Shown here in pieces: positions 17,030 through 27,100 of a stretch of DNA of 64,000 nt (position 1 is the first letter of the stretch; each line of letters opens with the position of its first letter). The notes under the pieces were generated by a model, which had not been told where the DNA came from, did no database searches, and was given only the letters and a program-made list of their open reading frames with translations. Source of the stretch: Microbulbifer elongatus. Lineage in GTDB: Bacteria; Pseudomonadota; Gammaproteobacteria; Pseudomonadales; Cellvibrionaceae. Both the position numbers and the translations under genes were made by a program. The DNA lies in assembly GCF_020524885.1 (NCBI RefSeq), contig NZ_JAIVKJ010000002.1, positions 434,001-498,000 on the forward strand. Direction: 5' to 3'.

Positions 17030-17159
17030 TTCGAATTATTCCTGTCAATCACAGGCAGCGGCCACCCAAAAGGCCGGTGCCCGAAAACTTATGCGTTATT
17101 AAGCTGCGAGCTGGTACGGCAGGCCAAAGCAGGCGAGCCGGGGCTAGCAGCGAGAGCGA

Positions 17160-17450
17160 TCAGCTGAGTGACAGGAGTGCGGGCGGGCCGCGGGCAGACT
17201 GGCGTTCCGGCTGGCAGTCGAGGGCCACCGGGGCCTGCTGCTCGATATACAGCGGGGCCAGGTCTGAGGACTCGAAGGTAAACTCACTACCTGCGGGTGC
17301 AGGGGTGTGGTTGTGGGACAGGTCACACATGGCGTGCGCCTTGTCATCGATGTGAATATGCTCCGCCAGCACCGGCTGCGCGAGCAACAGCGCGAACAGC
17401 AGTACAAAGCTGACCCAGGCAGGGGTCTTTTGGCGGGGGTGCATAGTCAT
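17160..17450 (-). CDS. Small exported His-rich protein
   Basis: A 96-residue protein with a signal peptide (about residues 10-30, ending PVLAE). The first mature residues form a metal-binding-like stretch, EHIHIDDKAHAMCDLSHNH, with five histidines, one cysteine and three aspartates. It resembles the small proteins (DUF2946-like) that accompany metal TonB receptors. It is 130 bases upstream of the receptor on the same strand and probably shares its promoter and regulation. A periplasmic metal-binding role is inferred. Confidence 0.7.
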   Translation of the reverse strand: MTMHPRQKTPAWVSFVLLFALLLAQPVLAEHIHIDDKAHAMCDLSHNHTPAPAGSEFTFESSDLAPLYIEQQAPVALDCQPERQSARGPPALLSLS

Positions 17451-17502
17451 GGGGCGTATGATATTTAATCTCTATGACGAATCAAGTTTCATCTGACACT
17501 AT

Positions 17503-17534
17503 CGCCCAAATTCGGGGGCATTTGGGCGTATAAT
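17503..17534 (+). promoter_or_regulatory. hisB promoter -10 with adjoining palindrome
   Basis: A perfect consensus -10 TATAAT at 17529-17534 directly follows a 9-bp perfect inverted repeat CGCCCAAAT/ATTTGGGCG (17503-17511 and 17520-17528). The palindrome covers the spacer and the -35 position, where no good -35 is visible. This looks like an operator, perhaps for an activator or repressor. It also lies in the shared region with the divergent His-rich protein gene. Confidence 0.55.
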
Positions 17535-17596
17535 TCGCGCCTTCTGTCTCAGAGGGGCCTCTGCATGCCCCAATCGTCATCAAGGATGTATAGCCC

Positions 17597-18184
17597 ATGC
17601 GCACCGCCAGCGTCACTCGCGACACCCTGGAAACCAAGATCAAGGTCAGCCTCAATCTCGATGGTAAAGGCACCGGCAAATTCGACACCGGCGTGCCCTT
17701 TCTCGAGCATATGATGGACCAGATAGCCCGCCACGGCATGATCGACCTGGACATCACCTGTAATGGCGACATTCATATCGACGACCACCACACCGTGGAG
17801 GACATCGGCATCACCCTCGGAAAGGCCGTCACCGAAGCCATTGGTGACAAGAAGGGCTTGACCCGCTACGGCCACAGCTACGTCCCCCTGGACGAGGCGC
17901 TGTCCCGCGTGGTTATCGACTTCTCCGGCCGCCCGGGTCTCACAATGAATGTGCCCTTTACCCAGAAGCGCATAGGCAACTTTGATACCGAGCTGTTCTA
18001 CGAATTCTTCCAGGGTTTCGTGAACCACGCTCTGGTGACCCTGCATATCGACTGCATCCGTGGCTTCAACGCCCACCACCAGATCGAGACCGTGTTCAAG
18101 GCCTTCGGCCGCGCCCTGCGTATGGCCCTGACCCCGGATCCACGTATGGAAGGCGCCATGCCTTCCACCAAAGGTGTGCTGTAA
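17597..18184 (+). CDS. hisB: Imidazoleglycerol-phosphate dehydratase HisB
   Basis: A 195-residue monofunctional enzyme that dehydrates imidazole glycerol phosphate to imidazole acetol phosphate in histidine synthesis. The metal-binding histidine clusters are seen as [27 protein letters not shown] and FNAHHQIE. The N-terminal phosphatase domain found in E. coli HisB is absent, as usual outside enteric bacteria. It is the first gene of hisBHAF; the stop is 13 bases before the hisH start. Confidence 0.98.
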   Translation: MRTASVTRDTLETKIKVSLNLDGKGTGKFDTGVPFLEHMMDQIARHGMIDLDITCNGDIHIDDHHTVEDIGITLGKAVTEAIGDKKGLTRYGHSYVPLDEALSRVVIDFSGRPGLTMNVPFTQKRIGNFDTELFYEFFQGFVNHALVTLHIDCIRGFNAHHQIETVFKAFGRALRMALTPDPRMEGAMPSTKGVL

Positions 18185-18197
18185 GGCGGGAGCGAAG

Positions 18198-18842
18198 ATG
18201 CAAAAGATCGTTGTTCTCGATTACGGCATGGGCAATCTCCACTCGGTTGCCAGCGCCCTGCAGAAAGTTGCCCCCAATGATGAGGTCGTCCTCGCCACCA
18301 CCCCGGAGCAGGCTGAAGGCGCGGACCGTCTGGTCGTCCCCGGCGTGGGTGCCATCCGCGACTGCATGGAAGGCTTTATTCGCCCCGGTTTTGTGCCGCT
18401 GCTGAACCAGTGCATCGAAACCGGTATGCCCATACTCGGTATCTGCGTTGGTATGCAGATCATGATGGCTAGCAGTGAAGAAAACGGTGGCGTCGACTGC
18501 CTCGGTATTTTCCCGCAGCCGGTCAGGTTCTTTGGCAGGGATCTGCATGAAAATGGCGAACGCCTGAAAGTGCCGCATATGGGTTGGAACCGGGTTCAGC
18601 AAAAGATTGACCACCCGATGTGGAAGGGCATCGAAAACGGAAGCCGCTTCTATTTCGTGCACAGCTACTATGTGCCCGCGGACAACAACGATACCGTTGC
18701 CGGTGAGACCGACTACGGCGTGCAGCTCGCATCAGCGGTAACCAAAAACAATATCTTCGCCACCCAGTTCCATCCGGAAAAAAGTGCAGATGCGGGTATG
18801 CAGCTGCTCAGGAACTTTGTCGCTTGGAACGGCAGCAACTAA
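18198..18842 (+). CDS. hisH: Imidazole glycerol phosphate synthase, glutaminase subunit HisH
   Basis: A 214-residue class I glutamine amidotransferase that feeds ammonia to HisF. The nucleophile is C83 in GICVGMQ, and the His-Glu pair is in FHPEKS near the C-terminus. The ATG at 18198 is preceded by GGGAGCGAAG. An upstream in-frame start at 18174 would overlap hisB and is rejected. Confidence 0.98.
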   Translation: MQKIVVLDYGMGNLHSVASALQKVAPNDEVVLATTPEQAEGADRLVVPGVGAIRDCMEGFIRPGFVPLLNQCIETGMPILGICVGMQIMMASSEENGGVDCLGIFPQPVRFFGRDLHENGERLKVPHMGWNRVQQKIDHPMWKGIENGSRFYFVHSYYVPADNNDTVAGETDYGVQLASAVTKNNIFATQFHPEKSADAGMQLLRNFVAWNGSN

Positions 18843-18884
18843 AAACTAGCAAGTAGCAAAGCTGGCAACAGGAAGTTAAGTAAA

Positions 18885-19628
18885 ATGATTGTAATTCCAG
18901 CCATTGATCTAAAAGACGGCGAGTGCGTACGCCTGCGCCAAGGTGAAATGGAAGACGCGACCGTCTTCTCTGACGACCCCGTTGCCACCGCCGAACACTG
19001 GCTCAGCCAGGGCGCCAAACGCCTGCACATCGTCGACCTCAATGGTGCCTTCGCCGGCAACCCCGTCAATGGCGACGCCGTCAGCGCGATCGCCCGCCAG
19101 TTCCCGCAATTCCCCATCCAGATTGGCGGCGGCATCCGCGATTTGAAAACCATCGAGCACTACCTCGACTCCGGCGTAAAGTGGACCATTATCGGCACCG
19201 CCGCGGTAAAGAATCCCAAGCTGGTCAAGGAAGCTTGCCGTGAATTTGAAGGTCACATCATCGTTGGCCTTGACGCCAAAGACGGCCTGGTAGCCACCGA
19301 AGGCTGGGCCCAGGTCTCCGATGTGCAGGCCACAGAGCTTGCCAAAGAGTTCCAGGACTGCGGTGTCAGCGCGATCGTCTACACCGACATTGCCCGCGAC
19401 GGCATGATGCAGGGCGTCAATCTCGAGGCCACCATGGATCTCGCTCGCGCCGTGCAGATTCCCATCATTGCCTCCGGCGGCGTTAGCTGTATAGAAGATA
19501 TCGAACAGCTGCTTCAGGCGGGCGACGGCAAGACCGAAATTTTCGGTGCTATTACGGGCCGTGCAATCTACGAAGACAAGCTCGATCTGCGCGCCGCCCA
19601 GCAGCTGTGCGATAACTGGAATCATTAA
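18885..19628 (+). CDS. hisA: ProFAR isomerase HisA
   Basis: A 247-residue TIM-barrel enzyme that isomerises ProFAR to PRFAR. The start [17 protein letters not shown] carries the catalytic D8. Conserved phosphate-binding loops are seen as QIGGGIRD, near residue 81, and IIASGGV. The order hisB-hisH-hisA-hisF is the standard core of the pathway and supplies consecutive steps. The spacing to hisF is 13 bases. Confidence 0.98.
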   Translation: MIVIPAIDLKDGECVRLRQGEMEDATVFSDDPVATAEHWLSQGAKRLHIVDLNGAFAGNPVNGDAVSAIARQFPQFPIQIGGGIRDLKTIEHYLDSGVKWTIIGTAAVKNPKLVKEACREFEGHIIVGLDAKDGLVATEGWAQVSDVQATELAKEFQDCGVSAIVYTDIARDGMMQGVNLEATMDLARAVQIPIIASGGVSCIEDIEQLLQAGDGKTEIFGAITGRAIYEDKLDLRAAQQLCDNWNH

Positions 19629-19641
19629 GCGGAAGAATTCA

Positions 19642-20403
19642 ATGGGACTCGCCAAACGCATTATTCCCTGCCTCGACGTTGACGCCGGCCGCGTGGTCAA
19701 GGGTGTGAACTTTGTCGATATTCGCGATGCCGGTGACCCGGTGGAAATCGCCCGTCGCTACAACGAGGCCGGTGCCGACGAAGTCACCTTCCTCGATATC
19801 ACCGCCACTCATGAAGGCCGCGATACCACCTTACACACCGTGGAGAAAATGGCCTCGCAGGTGTTTATTCCGCTGACCGTTGGCGGCGGCGTGCGCGAGC
19901 TTCAGGATATTCGCAACCTGCTGAATGCGGGCGCGGATAAAACAGCAATCAACTCCGCCGCCGTATTCAATCCCGACTTCGTGCGCGAAGCCGCTGACCG
20001 CTTCGGCAGTCAGTGCATCGTCGTCGCCATCGATGCGAAGCAGGTTGCGGAAAACAAGTGGGAAATCTTCACCCACGGCGGGCGCAAGCCCACCGGTATC
20101 GACGCGGTGGAATGGGCGAAAAAAATGGATAGCTACGGCGCCGGTGAAATTCTGCTGACCAGCATGGACAGAGACGGCACTAAGAACGGATTCGACCTGG
20201 CCCTGACCCGCGCGATTTCCGATGCGGTATCCGTTCCCGTTATCGCCTCTGGTGGTGTAGGTAACCTGCAACATCTTGCCGACGGCGTGCTCAAAGGCGG
20301 TGCCGATGCGGTACTGGCAGCGAGTATCTTCCACTTCGGTGAATACACTGTGGGTGAGGCCAAGCAGTTCATGCAGGATGCGGGGATAGAGATGCGCCTG
20401 TAG
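19642..20403 (+). CDS. hisF: Imidazole glycerol phosphate synthase cyclase subunit HisF
   Basis: A 253-residue TIM barrel that partners HisH to make IGP and AICAR. Catalytic D12 lies in IIPCLDVD. Further motifs are TVGGGVREL and VIASGGVGN. The ATG at 19642 follows GCGGAAG. The frame is open back to 19546 inside hisA, but that start gives a non-conserved N-terminus. Last gene of the group, followed by a strong terminator. Confidence 0.98.
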   Translation: MGLAKRIIPCLDVDAGRVVKGVNFVDIRDAGDPVEIARRYNEAGADEVTFLDITATHEGRDTTLHTVEKMASQVFIPLTVGGGVRELQDIRNLLNAGADKTAINSAAVFNPDFVREAADRFGSQCIVVAIDAKQVAENKWEIFTHGGRKPTGIDAVEWAKKMDSYGAGEILLTSMDRDGTKNGFDLALTRAISDAVSVPVIASGGVGNLQHLADGVLKGGADAVLAASIFHFGEYTVGEAKQFMQDAGIEMRL

Positions 20404-20428
20404 TCATGTGCTGTAAAGTGCGCATTCT

Positions 20429-20484
20429 GGCGGCAGAGGGAATTGGTCTGTAGGACCAATTTCCGCCGCCGCGGAATTTTTTTT
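20429..20484 (+). terminator. hisF terminator with an alternative upstream stem
   Basis: The compact terminator is TTCCGC/GCGGAA (20461-20476) with a CGCC loop followed by eight T. A larger stem pairs GGCGGC (20429-20434) with GCCGCC (20465-20470) and continues through AATTGGT/ACCAATT. The two folds share 20461-20470 and cannot form together. Confidence 0.85.
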
Positions 20485-20557
20485 AACTCCTTGGCGCTCA
20501 ATTCAACTCCTTAAATAAGACCAACTGCCATTCAGACTATCGGGTAATTTTCCGAGA

Positions 20558-20586
20558 TTGACCTCTCCGTCCCATCGCGATATACA
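20558..20586 (+). promoter_or_regulatory. Putative promoter of the DUF418 gene
   Basis: TTGACC (20558-20563), a 17-base spacer and TATACA (20581-20586) lie 80 bases before the start codon. No competing gene-free signal is better. Confidence 0.6.
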
Positions 20587-20666
20587 AAACCTGCTTCACA
20601 GTTGTGCCACCACTGGCCCAGCAGCTCCGGGTCCCCAGACCAGTTTATATAAAAACAGGAGTTGCC

Positions 20667-22073
20667 ATGTCGGATTCTCTCTCTCCCGTCGCCGAGCGGG
20701 AACGTAACCACACGCTCGACCTGATGCGCGGTGTCGCTGTGCTGGGCATTCTGTTGATGAACGTCTGGGGTTTTGCCGCTCCGTTCGGGTACTACACAAC
20801 GCCCAATTTTTTCGGTGAAACTGACGGTGCGCCGGTAGCCACCTGGTTAATAATTTTTACTTTTGCCGAAGGTTCCCAGCGCGCTTTGTTCAGTTTGCTT
20901 TTCGGCGCTGGCGCTATGTTATTGCTGCAGCGTCTTACTGCGCGGAACCAGGGGCTGGCACCAGCGGATATTTATTACCGGCGAAACCTGTGGCTGGTGC
21001 TATTCGGTCTTTTCAACGCCTATATTCTGATGTGGCCCGGAGACATCCTTTACGTATACGGAATTGCGGCGCTGCTGCTTTTTCCATTGCGCAATCTGAG
21101 TGCCCGACAATTGGTTTTTCTCTTTCTGATTCCGGTTCTTCTGGTTACAGCAAAGCGAGGGCTGGATCTCCTAGACTCCGTACAGGCTCATGCCGCCTAC
21201 CAGTCAGCAATCACAGTGCGTGATGAAGGGAGGGTCGTTCTCAGTAGCGGAGAGGAAGAAACCCAGAACAAAGATAGCGGAACTGCCGAGCAGGTTGACG
21301 ATAATGAAGCGGTGCAGCTAACGGAAGAGCAGGAAAAAGCAATTGAGACTTGGGAGAGCAAAGTTGAGAGCGTTTCCAGCGAGGAAAATCAGAAGACACT
21401 GACGGCCATGCGGGGCGGTTTTGTCGATACATGGATGCTGCGTGCAGGTGAAAGCCGTTTTGTACAGACTCAGCTTCACACTGGCATGTGGTTCGGTGAC
21501 GCGCTCATGGCGATTCTGTTGGGTATGGCCTTGTTCAAAGCGGGTATTATTTCTGGGCAAAAAAATATGGGCTTTTACCTGCGGATGCTATTGCTCTGTT
21601 ATGGCATTGGCGTACCTGTTTCGGTCTGGGAGAGCTGGTACCTGGCCAGTAATGGCTTTTCGCCAATGGCTGAGGCGATCACGAATTTAACCTACGATTT
21701 AGGGCGCCTTTCCATGGCGTTGGGGCACATCGCAGCGCTCGCGCTGTTTGCCAAGTCTAATCTGCTGCGTTGGCTTCAGCATTCCTTGCGATCCGTCGGT
21801 CGCATGGCATTGACCAATTACCTGATGCAATCGCTTTTTGGGGCGCTGGTTTTTTACGGATTTGCCGGTAATCTTTACGGCTCTGTATACGGCTATCAAC
21901 TCTACTATTTCGTTGCCGCTGTCTGGCTGGTGCAGTTGGCTTGGAGCCCTGTCTGGCTGCAATATTACCGCTTCGGACCGGTCGAATGGCTATGGCGCAG
22001 CCTTACCTACCTGGAACCCCAGTCGATACGGCGGCCCCAAACTTCAACATCTGAGCCTCTGGTGGCAAAGTGA
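20667..22073 (+). CDS. DUF418 integral membrane protein (YeiB-like)
   Basis: A 468-residue membrane protein with roughly ten hydrophobic segments. The N-terminal LDLMRGVAVLGILLMNV is the hallmark of the DUF418/YeiB group, distantly related to membrane acyltransferase-type proteins, and the C-terminal region (RMALTNYLMQSLFGALVF) fits the DUF418 domain. The ATG at 20667 follows CAGGAG. Residues about 185-250 form a long charged Glu/Gln-rich insertion between membrane segments. The function of this family is not established. Confidence 0.9.
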   Translation: MSDSLSPVAERERNHTLDLMRGVAVLGILLMNVWGFAAPFGYYTTPNFFGETDGAPVATWLIIFTFAEGSQRALFSLLFGAGAMLLLQRLTARNQGLAPADIYYRRNLWLVLFGLFNAYILMWPGDILYVYGIAALLLFPLRNLSARQLVFLFLIPVLLVTAKRGLDLLDSVQAHAAYQSAITVRDEGRVVLSSGEEETQNKDSGTAEQVDDNEAVQLTEEQEKAIETWESKVESVSSEENQKTLTAMRGGFVDTWMLRAGESRFVQTQLHTGMWFGDALMAILLGMALFKAGIISGQKNMGFYLRMLLLCYGIGVPVSVWESWYLASNGFSPMAEAITNLTYDLGRLSMALGHIAALALFAKSNLLRWLQHSLRSVGRMALTNYLMQSLFGALVFYGFAGNLYGSVYGYQLYYFVAAVWLVQLAWSPVWLQYYRFGPVEWLWRSLTYLEPQSIRRPQTSTSEPLVAK

Positions 22074-22113
22074 TTTGAAAATCGCGATCTGTTGATCGGC
22101 AATGCAGTGAGCA

Positions 22114-22359
22114 CTAGAACTTGTGTGCGTCGCGCCAGCGCCTTGCACGCAGGCTACCGAACGGTCGCACGTTGCCAGTGTATTTATTGATGGGGCTGAG
22201 AAAGTTATCTACCGCTTTTTCGGCCTCTTCTCGGCAGGCATAGGGGCCAAAGGTCTTGCCGCCGCGCACAGTAAAATACCAGTCGTCATCAAGTTTGAAA
22301 AAGCGATCTGCGCGAGGGGGAATAGATGTTCCATTTTCGCCACGACGATACTGCTGCAT
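22114..22359 (-). CDS. DUF6316-like small protein
   Basis: An 81-residue soluble protein without signal peptide. It begins MQQYRRGE, continues PPRADRFFKLDDDWYFTVRG and GPYACREEAEKAVDNFL, a pattern I associate with DUF6316. Function unknown; it may be a small cytoplasmic adaptor. It lies downstream of ctpA on the same strand with a hairpin between them. Confidence 0.7.
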   Translation of the reverse strand: MQQYRRGENGTSIPPRADRFFKLDDDWYFTVRGGKTFGPYACREEAEKAVDNFLSPINKYTGNVRPFGSLRARRWRDAHKF

Positions 22360-22420
22360 GACAACCTCGCTACAACTACTGCTACCACTTTTACTGCTGA
22401 TACTTCAGTACGGATAAAGC

Positions 22421-22455
22421 GCACCCAGTTAAAAGGCTAGCCAATAACCGGGTGC
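22421..22455. terminator. Hairpin between ctpA and the DUF6316 gene
   Basis: Eleven-base arms (GCACCCAGTTA/TAACCGGGTGC, one mismatch) with a loop holding GGCTAGCC. It lies 23 bases after the ctpA stop. No T-run is present on the minus strand. Confidence 0.45.
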
Positions 22456-22478
22456 TGCTGTTTACGCTCGCCGATTTT

Positions 22479-23876
22479 TTACAGGTCCTCGGCGCGAATT
22501 TGCGCTACTTGTCCTTTCGCTTTCGGAGCACTGCTCTCATCACCGCGGACCGGAGTGCGATGCACATACAGGTTCAGGCCCTTGAGTACGTTCAGCGCTT
22601 CGAATACCTGGTTGTCGCGGCTGTACCAGTCGTCCTGTTTCGCTTTTGCGCGCTTGCGGTCTTCCGAGCCGCTTTCCTTGCCGCCGTTACCGTTGCCCAG
22701 GTGGCCAGCGAGATCTGCCTCGGTAGTGCGCGCACGGCCGTCAAGGCGGGTCACCTGTACCCGCTCTACGGTGATATCCGGTTTGATGCCCTGTGCCTGA
22801 ATAGAGCGGCCCTTGGGCGTAAAGTAGAGCGCGGTGGTGAGCTTGATCGCGCGGTCTTCATTGATCGGGATAACCGTCTGCACCGAGCCCTTACCGAAGC
22901 TGTCGGTACCCATTACCACGGCGCGGCGGTGATCCTGTAGCGCGCCGGCCACGATCTCTGCCGCAGACGCGGAACCGTCGTTGATCAGTATTACCAGTGG
23001 TGCACCATTGCTGACATCACCGGAACTGGCCGAGTAGCGCAGGTTGGAAGATTCATTGCGCCCCTCGGTGTACACCACCAGGCCTTCTTCCAGGAATGCA
23101 TCCGCCACTTCCACAGACGATTGCAGCACGCCGCCGGGGTTGTTGCGCAAGTCGAGGACCAGGCCCTTCAGCTCACCCTCTTTCTTGAGCTTTTTCATCG
23201 CGCGCATCAGGTCGCCACCGGTATCCAGCTGGAACTGGCTGATGCGCAGGTAGCCGTAGCCCTCCTCAAGCATTTCACCGCGCACGCTGTACACGCGCAC
23301 CTTGTCGCGCTTGACGGTGACATCGAAGGGTTCCTTGTGGCCTTTGCGGCCGATAGTGAGGGTTACCGAGGAACCCACCGGGCCGCGCATTTTTTCCACC
23401 GCATCGTCCAGGCTGACGCCGCGCATGGATTTGCCGGACAGGCGCAGGATGACATCGCCGGCGCGCAGTCCGGCGCGCTCGGCAGGTGTGCCATCCATGG
23501 GAGTGATGATGGTGATGTAGTCGTCTTCGATCCCCACCTCGATGCCGAGGCCGGCGAATTCACCGGTGGTGTTGGCCTGCAGGTCGTCGAAGGAGCGGCT
23601 GTCCAAATAGGCGGAGTGCGGATCCAGCCCCTGCAGCATGCCCTTGATGGCGTATTCTAGCAGGGTACTGTCGTCCACTTCGTTGACGTAGCCCTGGCGA
23701 ATCTGCTCGAAGACTTTGGCGAAGCTGCGCAGGTCTTCCAGCGGCAGGCGGGATTCAGCGTCCAGTGCAGCGCGCTCGGCACTATCGCTTTGGTCGCCCT
23801 GGCTGAGTCCCATCAGCGGCAGAGCGGTGAGAGCTGCCACGCCGATCAGGCGGGCGAGCATTTTCGGGGTGAACAT
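22479..23876 (-). CDS. ctpA: Carboxy-terminal processing protease, S41 family
   Basis: A 465-residue periplasmic serine protease. Order: signal peptide (about 1-26), PDZ domain (about 90-170; GEFAGLGIEVG), then the S41 catalytic domain with the Ser-Lys dyad in DGSASAAEIVAGAL and GTDSFGKGSVQT. The start is ATG 23876 with AAGGA ten bases upstream; the GTG at 23885 is too close to that site. CtpA cuts C-termini of envelope proteins and hydrolase regulators. It sits near envC and gpmI, a common gammaproteobacterial order, but here a large lipoprotein gene separates ctpA from envC. Confidence 0.95.
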   Translation of the reverse strand: MFTPKMLARLIGVAALTALPLMGLSQGDQSDSAERAALDAESRLPLEDLRSFAKVFEQIRQGYVNEVDDSTLLEYAIKGMLQGLDPHSAYLDSRSFDDLQANTTGEFAGLGIEVGIEDDYITIITPMDGTPAERAGLRAGDVILRLSGKSMRGVSLDDAVEKMRGPVGSSVTLTIGRKGHKEPFDVTVKRDKVRVYSVRGEMLEEGYGYLRISQFQLDTGGDLMRAMKKLKKEGELKGLVLDLRNNPGGVLQSSVEVADAFLEEGLVVYTEGRNESSNLRYSASSGDVSNGAPLVILINDGSASAAEIVAGALQDHRRAVVMGTDSFGKGSVQTVIPINEDRAIKLTTALYFTPKGRSIQAQGIKPDITVERVQVTRLDGRARTTEADLAGHLGNGNGGKESGSEDRKRAKAKQDDWYSRDNQVFEALNVLKGLNLYVHRTPVRGDESSAPKAKGQVAQIRAEDL

Positions 23877-24190
23877 AATCTGCACGTCCTTGGCATTTAT
23901 CGTTACTGTCCATGAAGAATTGTAGACCCGGCTCTCACTCTGGGGCTTAACTTGGCGGGGAAGTTAACCAATGAGGGGGAGTACCACCGAGAGGAGCGGT
24001 TGGAGGATGGAGAAGTATGCAAGATATGATTTTGGTGCGCCGGAGCTAAGCCCTCATTCTGGACTTGAAAACTGGCACCGGCGTGCAGCGCCTTCACTAA
24101 TGGACATCCCAGCCCTTTATAGGGTGACGGGAGTGCACAATGTAGGTGCACCCCCCGGATGTCTTTTAATTGGTGAGGAGGAGTTGCCCT
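23877..24190. other. Gene-free stretch upstream of ctpA
   Basis: These 314 bases hold the ctpA promoter region and the 3' end of the upstream lipoprotein transcript. A hairpin GTGCAC/GTGCAC extended by G-C pairs at about 24131-24156 lies 35 bases after the lipoprotein stop but has no T-run. CCCTATAAAGGG at about 24113-24124 could serve as a -10. No coding sequence or RNA is recognised. Confidence 0.5.
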
Positions 24191-27100
24191 TCAGTAATTT
24201 CGAGAGAAGACGATGGTTTTGTCGGAGCTCCCAAACAGTGCCATAGCCATCAGACCATCAGCGGATAAATACATTTGTCCCTGTAAAATGCTCGCGCTAG
24301 AAGAGCTGAGACGATCGCTGTGAATAACGTTGCCGGCGCTGTCGAGGCGCCAGAAATCCAGCTCCCCGTAGATCCAGGAAGTGCCTACTGCAAGCTCGCC
24401 GTCGGGGCCAGCGTCCAGTGCCATTAGGCGTCCCGTCACGGGTAATTCCATTAGCCATTCGCCGGTTGAGGCATCGAACTTGTTTACATCGTCTCCGGAG
24501 TAAACATATTTTCCGTCGTTACTAATAGCTACGTCGTTTCCTCCAAGGTTTGAATCCTGCCAGAGGAAATCTCGTTTAAGTGTATTGCTCAGGCTTGAAT
24601 AAGTGACTGAGTCACAGCGTATGGAGCTGGAGAATGTGTGGCAATAGCTGCGACCATCGGGGCTAAATACCCAGTCATCATCTCCGCCGAATGAGAAGTT
24701 TTGATTGATCGCTGCGCCAGTCTCACCATGTAATGGCGAAGAGGCATAGTACGGTATTACAAAGGGAGTGCCGTTTACCCGTCCGAAGCGAAGTCGTAGG
24801 AGCGTTGAGTTGCTATCAAACTGCCATGATTTTTCACTCCAGGTGTGAAGTTCTACTTGGGAGATTCTTTTATCCACATTCGATGAGGCGTACAGGAACT
24901 TCCCATCGGAAGAAATGGTAAGAGAATTAATGGCGCTAAGATTTAGGTCTTTGCTATCAACGAGTTCTCCGGTGTAGATGTTATAAATATCCACTTCCGA
25001 TTCTCTACTTGCGTAGAGCAATGGTCTTAGCGGGTCGGAAGCTATTTGCCGATATTGGTCATCCGTAACCGAGGCGTAGCGCTTCGGTTCCGGATCCGCG
25101 CTGCCAACCCATAAACTAACATGGATTTTTTCTGTTCCCTCAACTGCTGGATTTGTAGATGAAATAGTGATGGTTGCCAAGTGCAGGGTATCTTGCAGAA
25201 GACCATCTGTGACGGCATTTATGGTAAGGGGTTGTCCGGTCACGCCGCTGTCGTCGATATTGAGCCATTCTACATCTGTGGAGGCAGTCCACGGAATGCC
25301 TCCGATCCAGTAGCTATCGTCAATCAGAACTGTATGTTGTGTCCTGTCGATTCCGGGGAAGTGTGACAAAGACACACCGATGTCTCGTGCTGTCAAGCGA
25401 TTTGACGATGCTTTCACGCGCAGGATGAAATTGCCGGTAATCGTCTCGCCATCGACTTCCGTGGTAACGGTTACCTGTCCTTCATGTAGGCCCTCTGAAA
25501 ATTTTGTCGGATCGAAATCGAAGCTGAGGACTTGCTCTTCACCACTGACTTCCAGCGCGGTGGGTGCGGTCCAGCTTTCCGCTATCGGGAAGGTCACTTC
25601 AATATCTGCGGCATAGCGGTTGCTGCCGGTATTCAGGCTGAGCTGATTGATAGCCTGCGTTTCGTCCCAACCATATTGTGCGTCGAGCTCTAGCTCTTCC
25701 TGCGCGAATGTAAATGCTGGTAGCTCGTGTGTCAGGTCAAAGCGCACGGACTCTCTGTCATCTGAATCGAGAACCGAAATTTCGGTTTCGAATTCCGCTA
25801 CTGCCCGGTCTACCTGTGTCATATCAATGGTGAAGGTGATCGTGTCGCTGCCGCTGCCACTTGTTTGATCGGCCGAGATGCCGCTGGCGAGTGCACCCAG
25901 GTCCCACTCCAGGTCCGGCGCATACAAGGTGGTAGTAACGGTGTAGATCGGGTTGGGGCTTCCGCGCACGTAAGTGATCGCATGGGCGGCGTTTGTGAGG
26001 GCGAGTTTCGCGTGGCGACTGGCGTCATATGGATAGTAGTCGTATACGTCGTCAACACCATCGTTGTCGTCGTCACGATCACCATTATCGCCTATGCCAT
26101 CGTTATCAAAGTCGGTGCTCTCTCCCGCAACGCGGGGAAACCGATCGGTTTCATCGTCAACGCCATCGTTGTCATCATCGGGATCGGCGTTATCGCCAAT
26201 ACCATCCCCATCCCAGTCACTGTTTTCGCTTGGGTCTGACGGAAAGGCATCCGATACGTTGGCGTAGCCATCGCCATCGATATCGTAATCCCGATTATCG
26301 CCAACACCATCGCCATCGGTATCCTTCTGCTCATTGGGGTCCAAGGGAAAGGCGTCGGTAGTATCTTCGGTGCCATCGTTGTCGTCGTCGGGGTCTTCCT
26401 CGTTGGCGATACCATCGTTGTCGGTGTCGTAGCTTTTCCCGGAGTCCTCAGGGAACAAGTCGAAAGGTTCGGGGACGCCATCACCATCCGGGTCGTCGCC
26501 GGTAAATCGGGATAAATTGGAGTAGACGTTATTTTCAATCAGACGAGCGATGCCGATATTTTCCACGAGCCAAAATTTGATCTCATAATTCAATTCAACA
26601 CTTGCACCATCAATCGTCGTATTCGCGCTCAGATAAACGCTCACCACTTTTGCTTGCGCAGGACCAAAAGGCGTTTCGATCTCTTCGTGCCAAATTCTCT
26701 GTGAACCGGAAAACGTAATATCGCGCTGGCCATAGGTTGGTGAGATATCAACGGTGCCCGTGCCACTATAGTCTGCGCTGCTGGAGACTTGCATGCCTTC
26801 TTGCCAGAGCACGATTGGGGTGTTCAGGCGCAAATCTACGGAAAAGGTGCCAATTCCACTCACCTCGATTTCTGACGCGAAGTAACCGAGGAGCGCGATT
26901 CTATCTTCGGTGGACTGAAAATAGTGCCGCCCACCACTTGGGTAGCTAAGAATGCGCCCATCCGTGCCATTTACCGAGATATCACCAGAAAAGTACGCTG
27001 CGGCACCGCTGTTGTTGTAGTAGAGCCGGATGTCATTGCCCGCAGGAAGGTAAAGGTTGTGCGTGGTTGGTGTGACTGTACCGTTATTGTTGTCGGGCGC

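Noticed and set aside
17030..17159. CTTAATAACGCATAAG as a Zur site before the zinc-type receptor
   Set aside because: Only four-base arms match, far from the known Zur consensus.
15074..17167. Long plus-strand open frame (697 codons) opposite the TonB receptor
   Set aside because: It is the antisense shadow of a GC-rich gene with clear family motifs. The translation is low-complexity Val/Ala/Gly/His and has no start signal.
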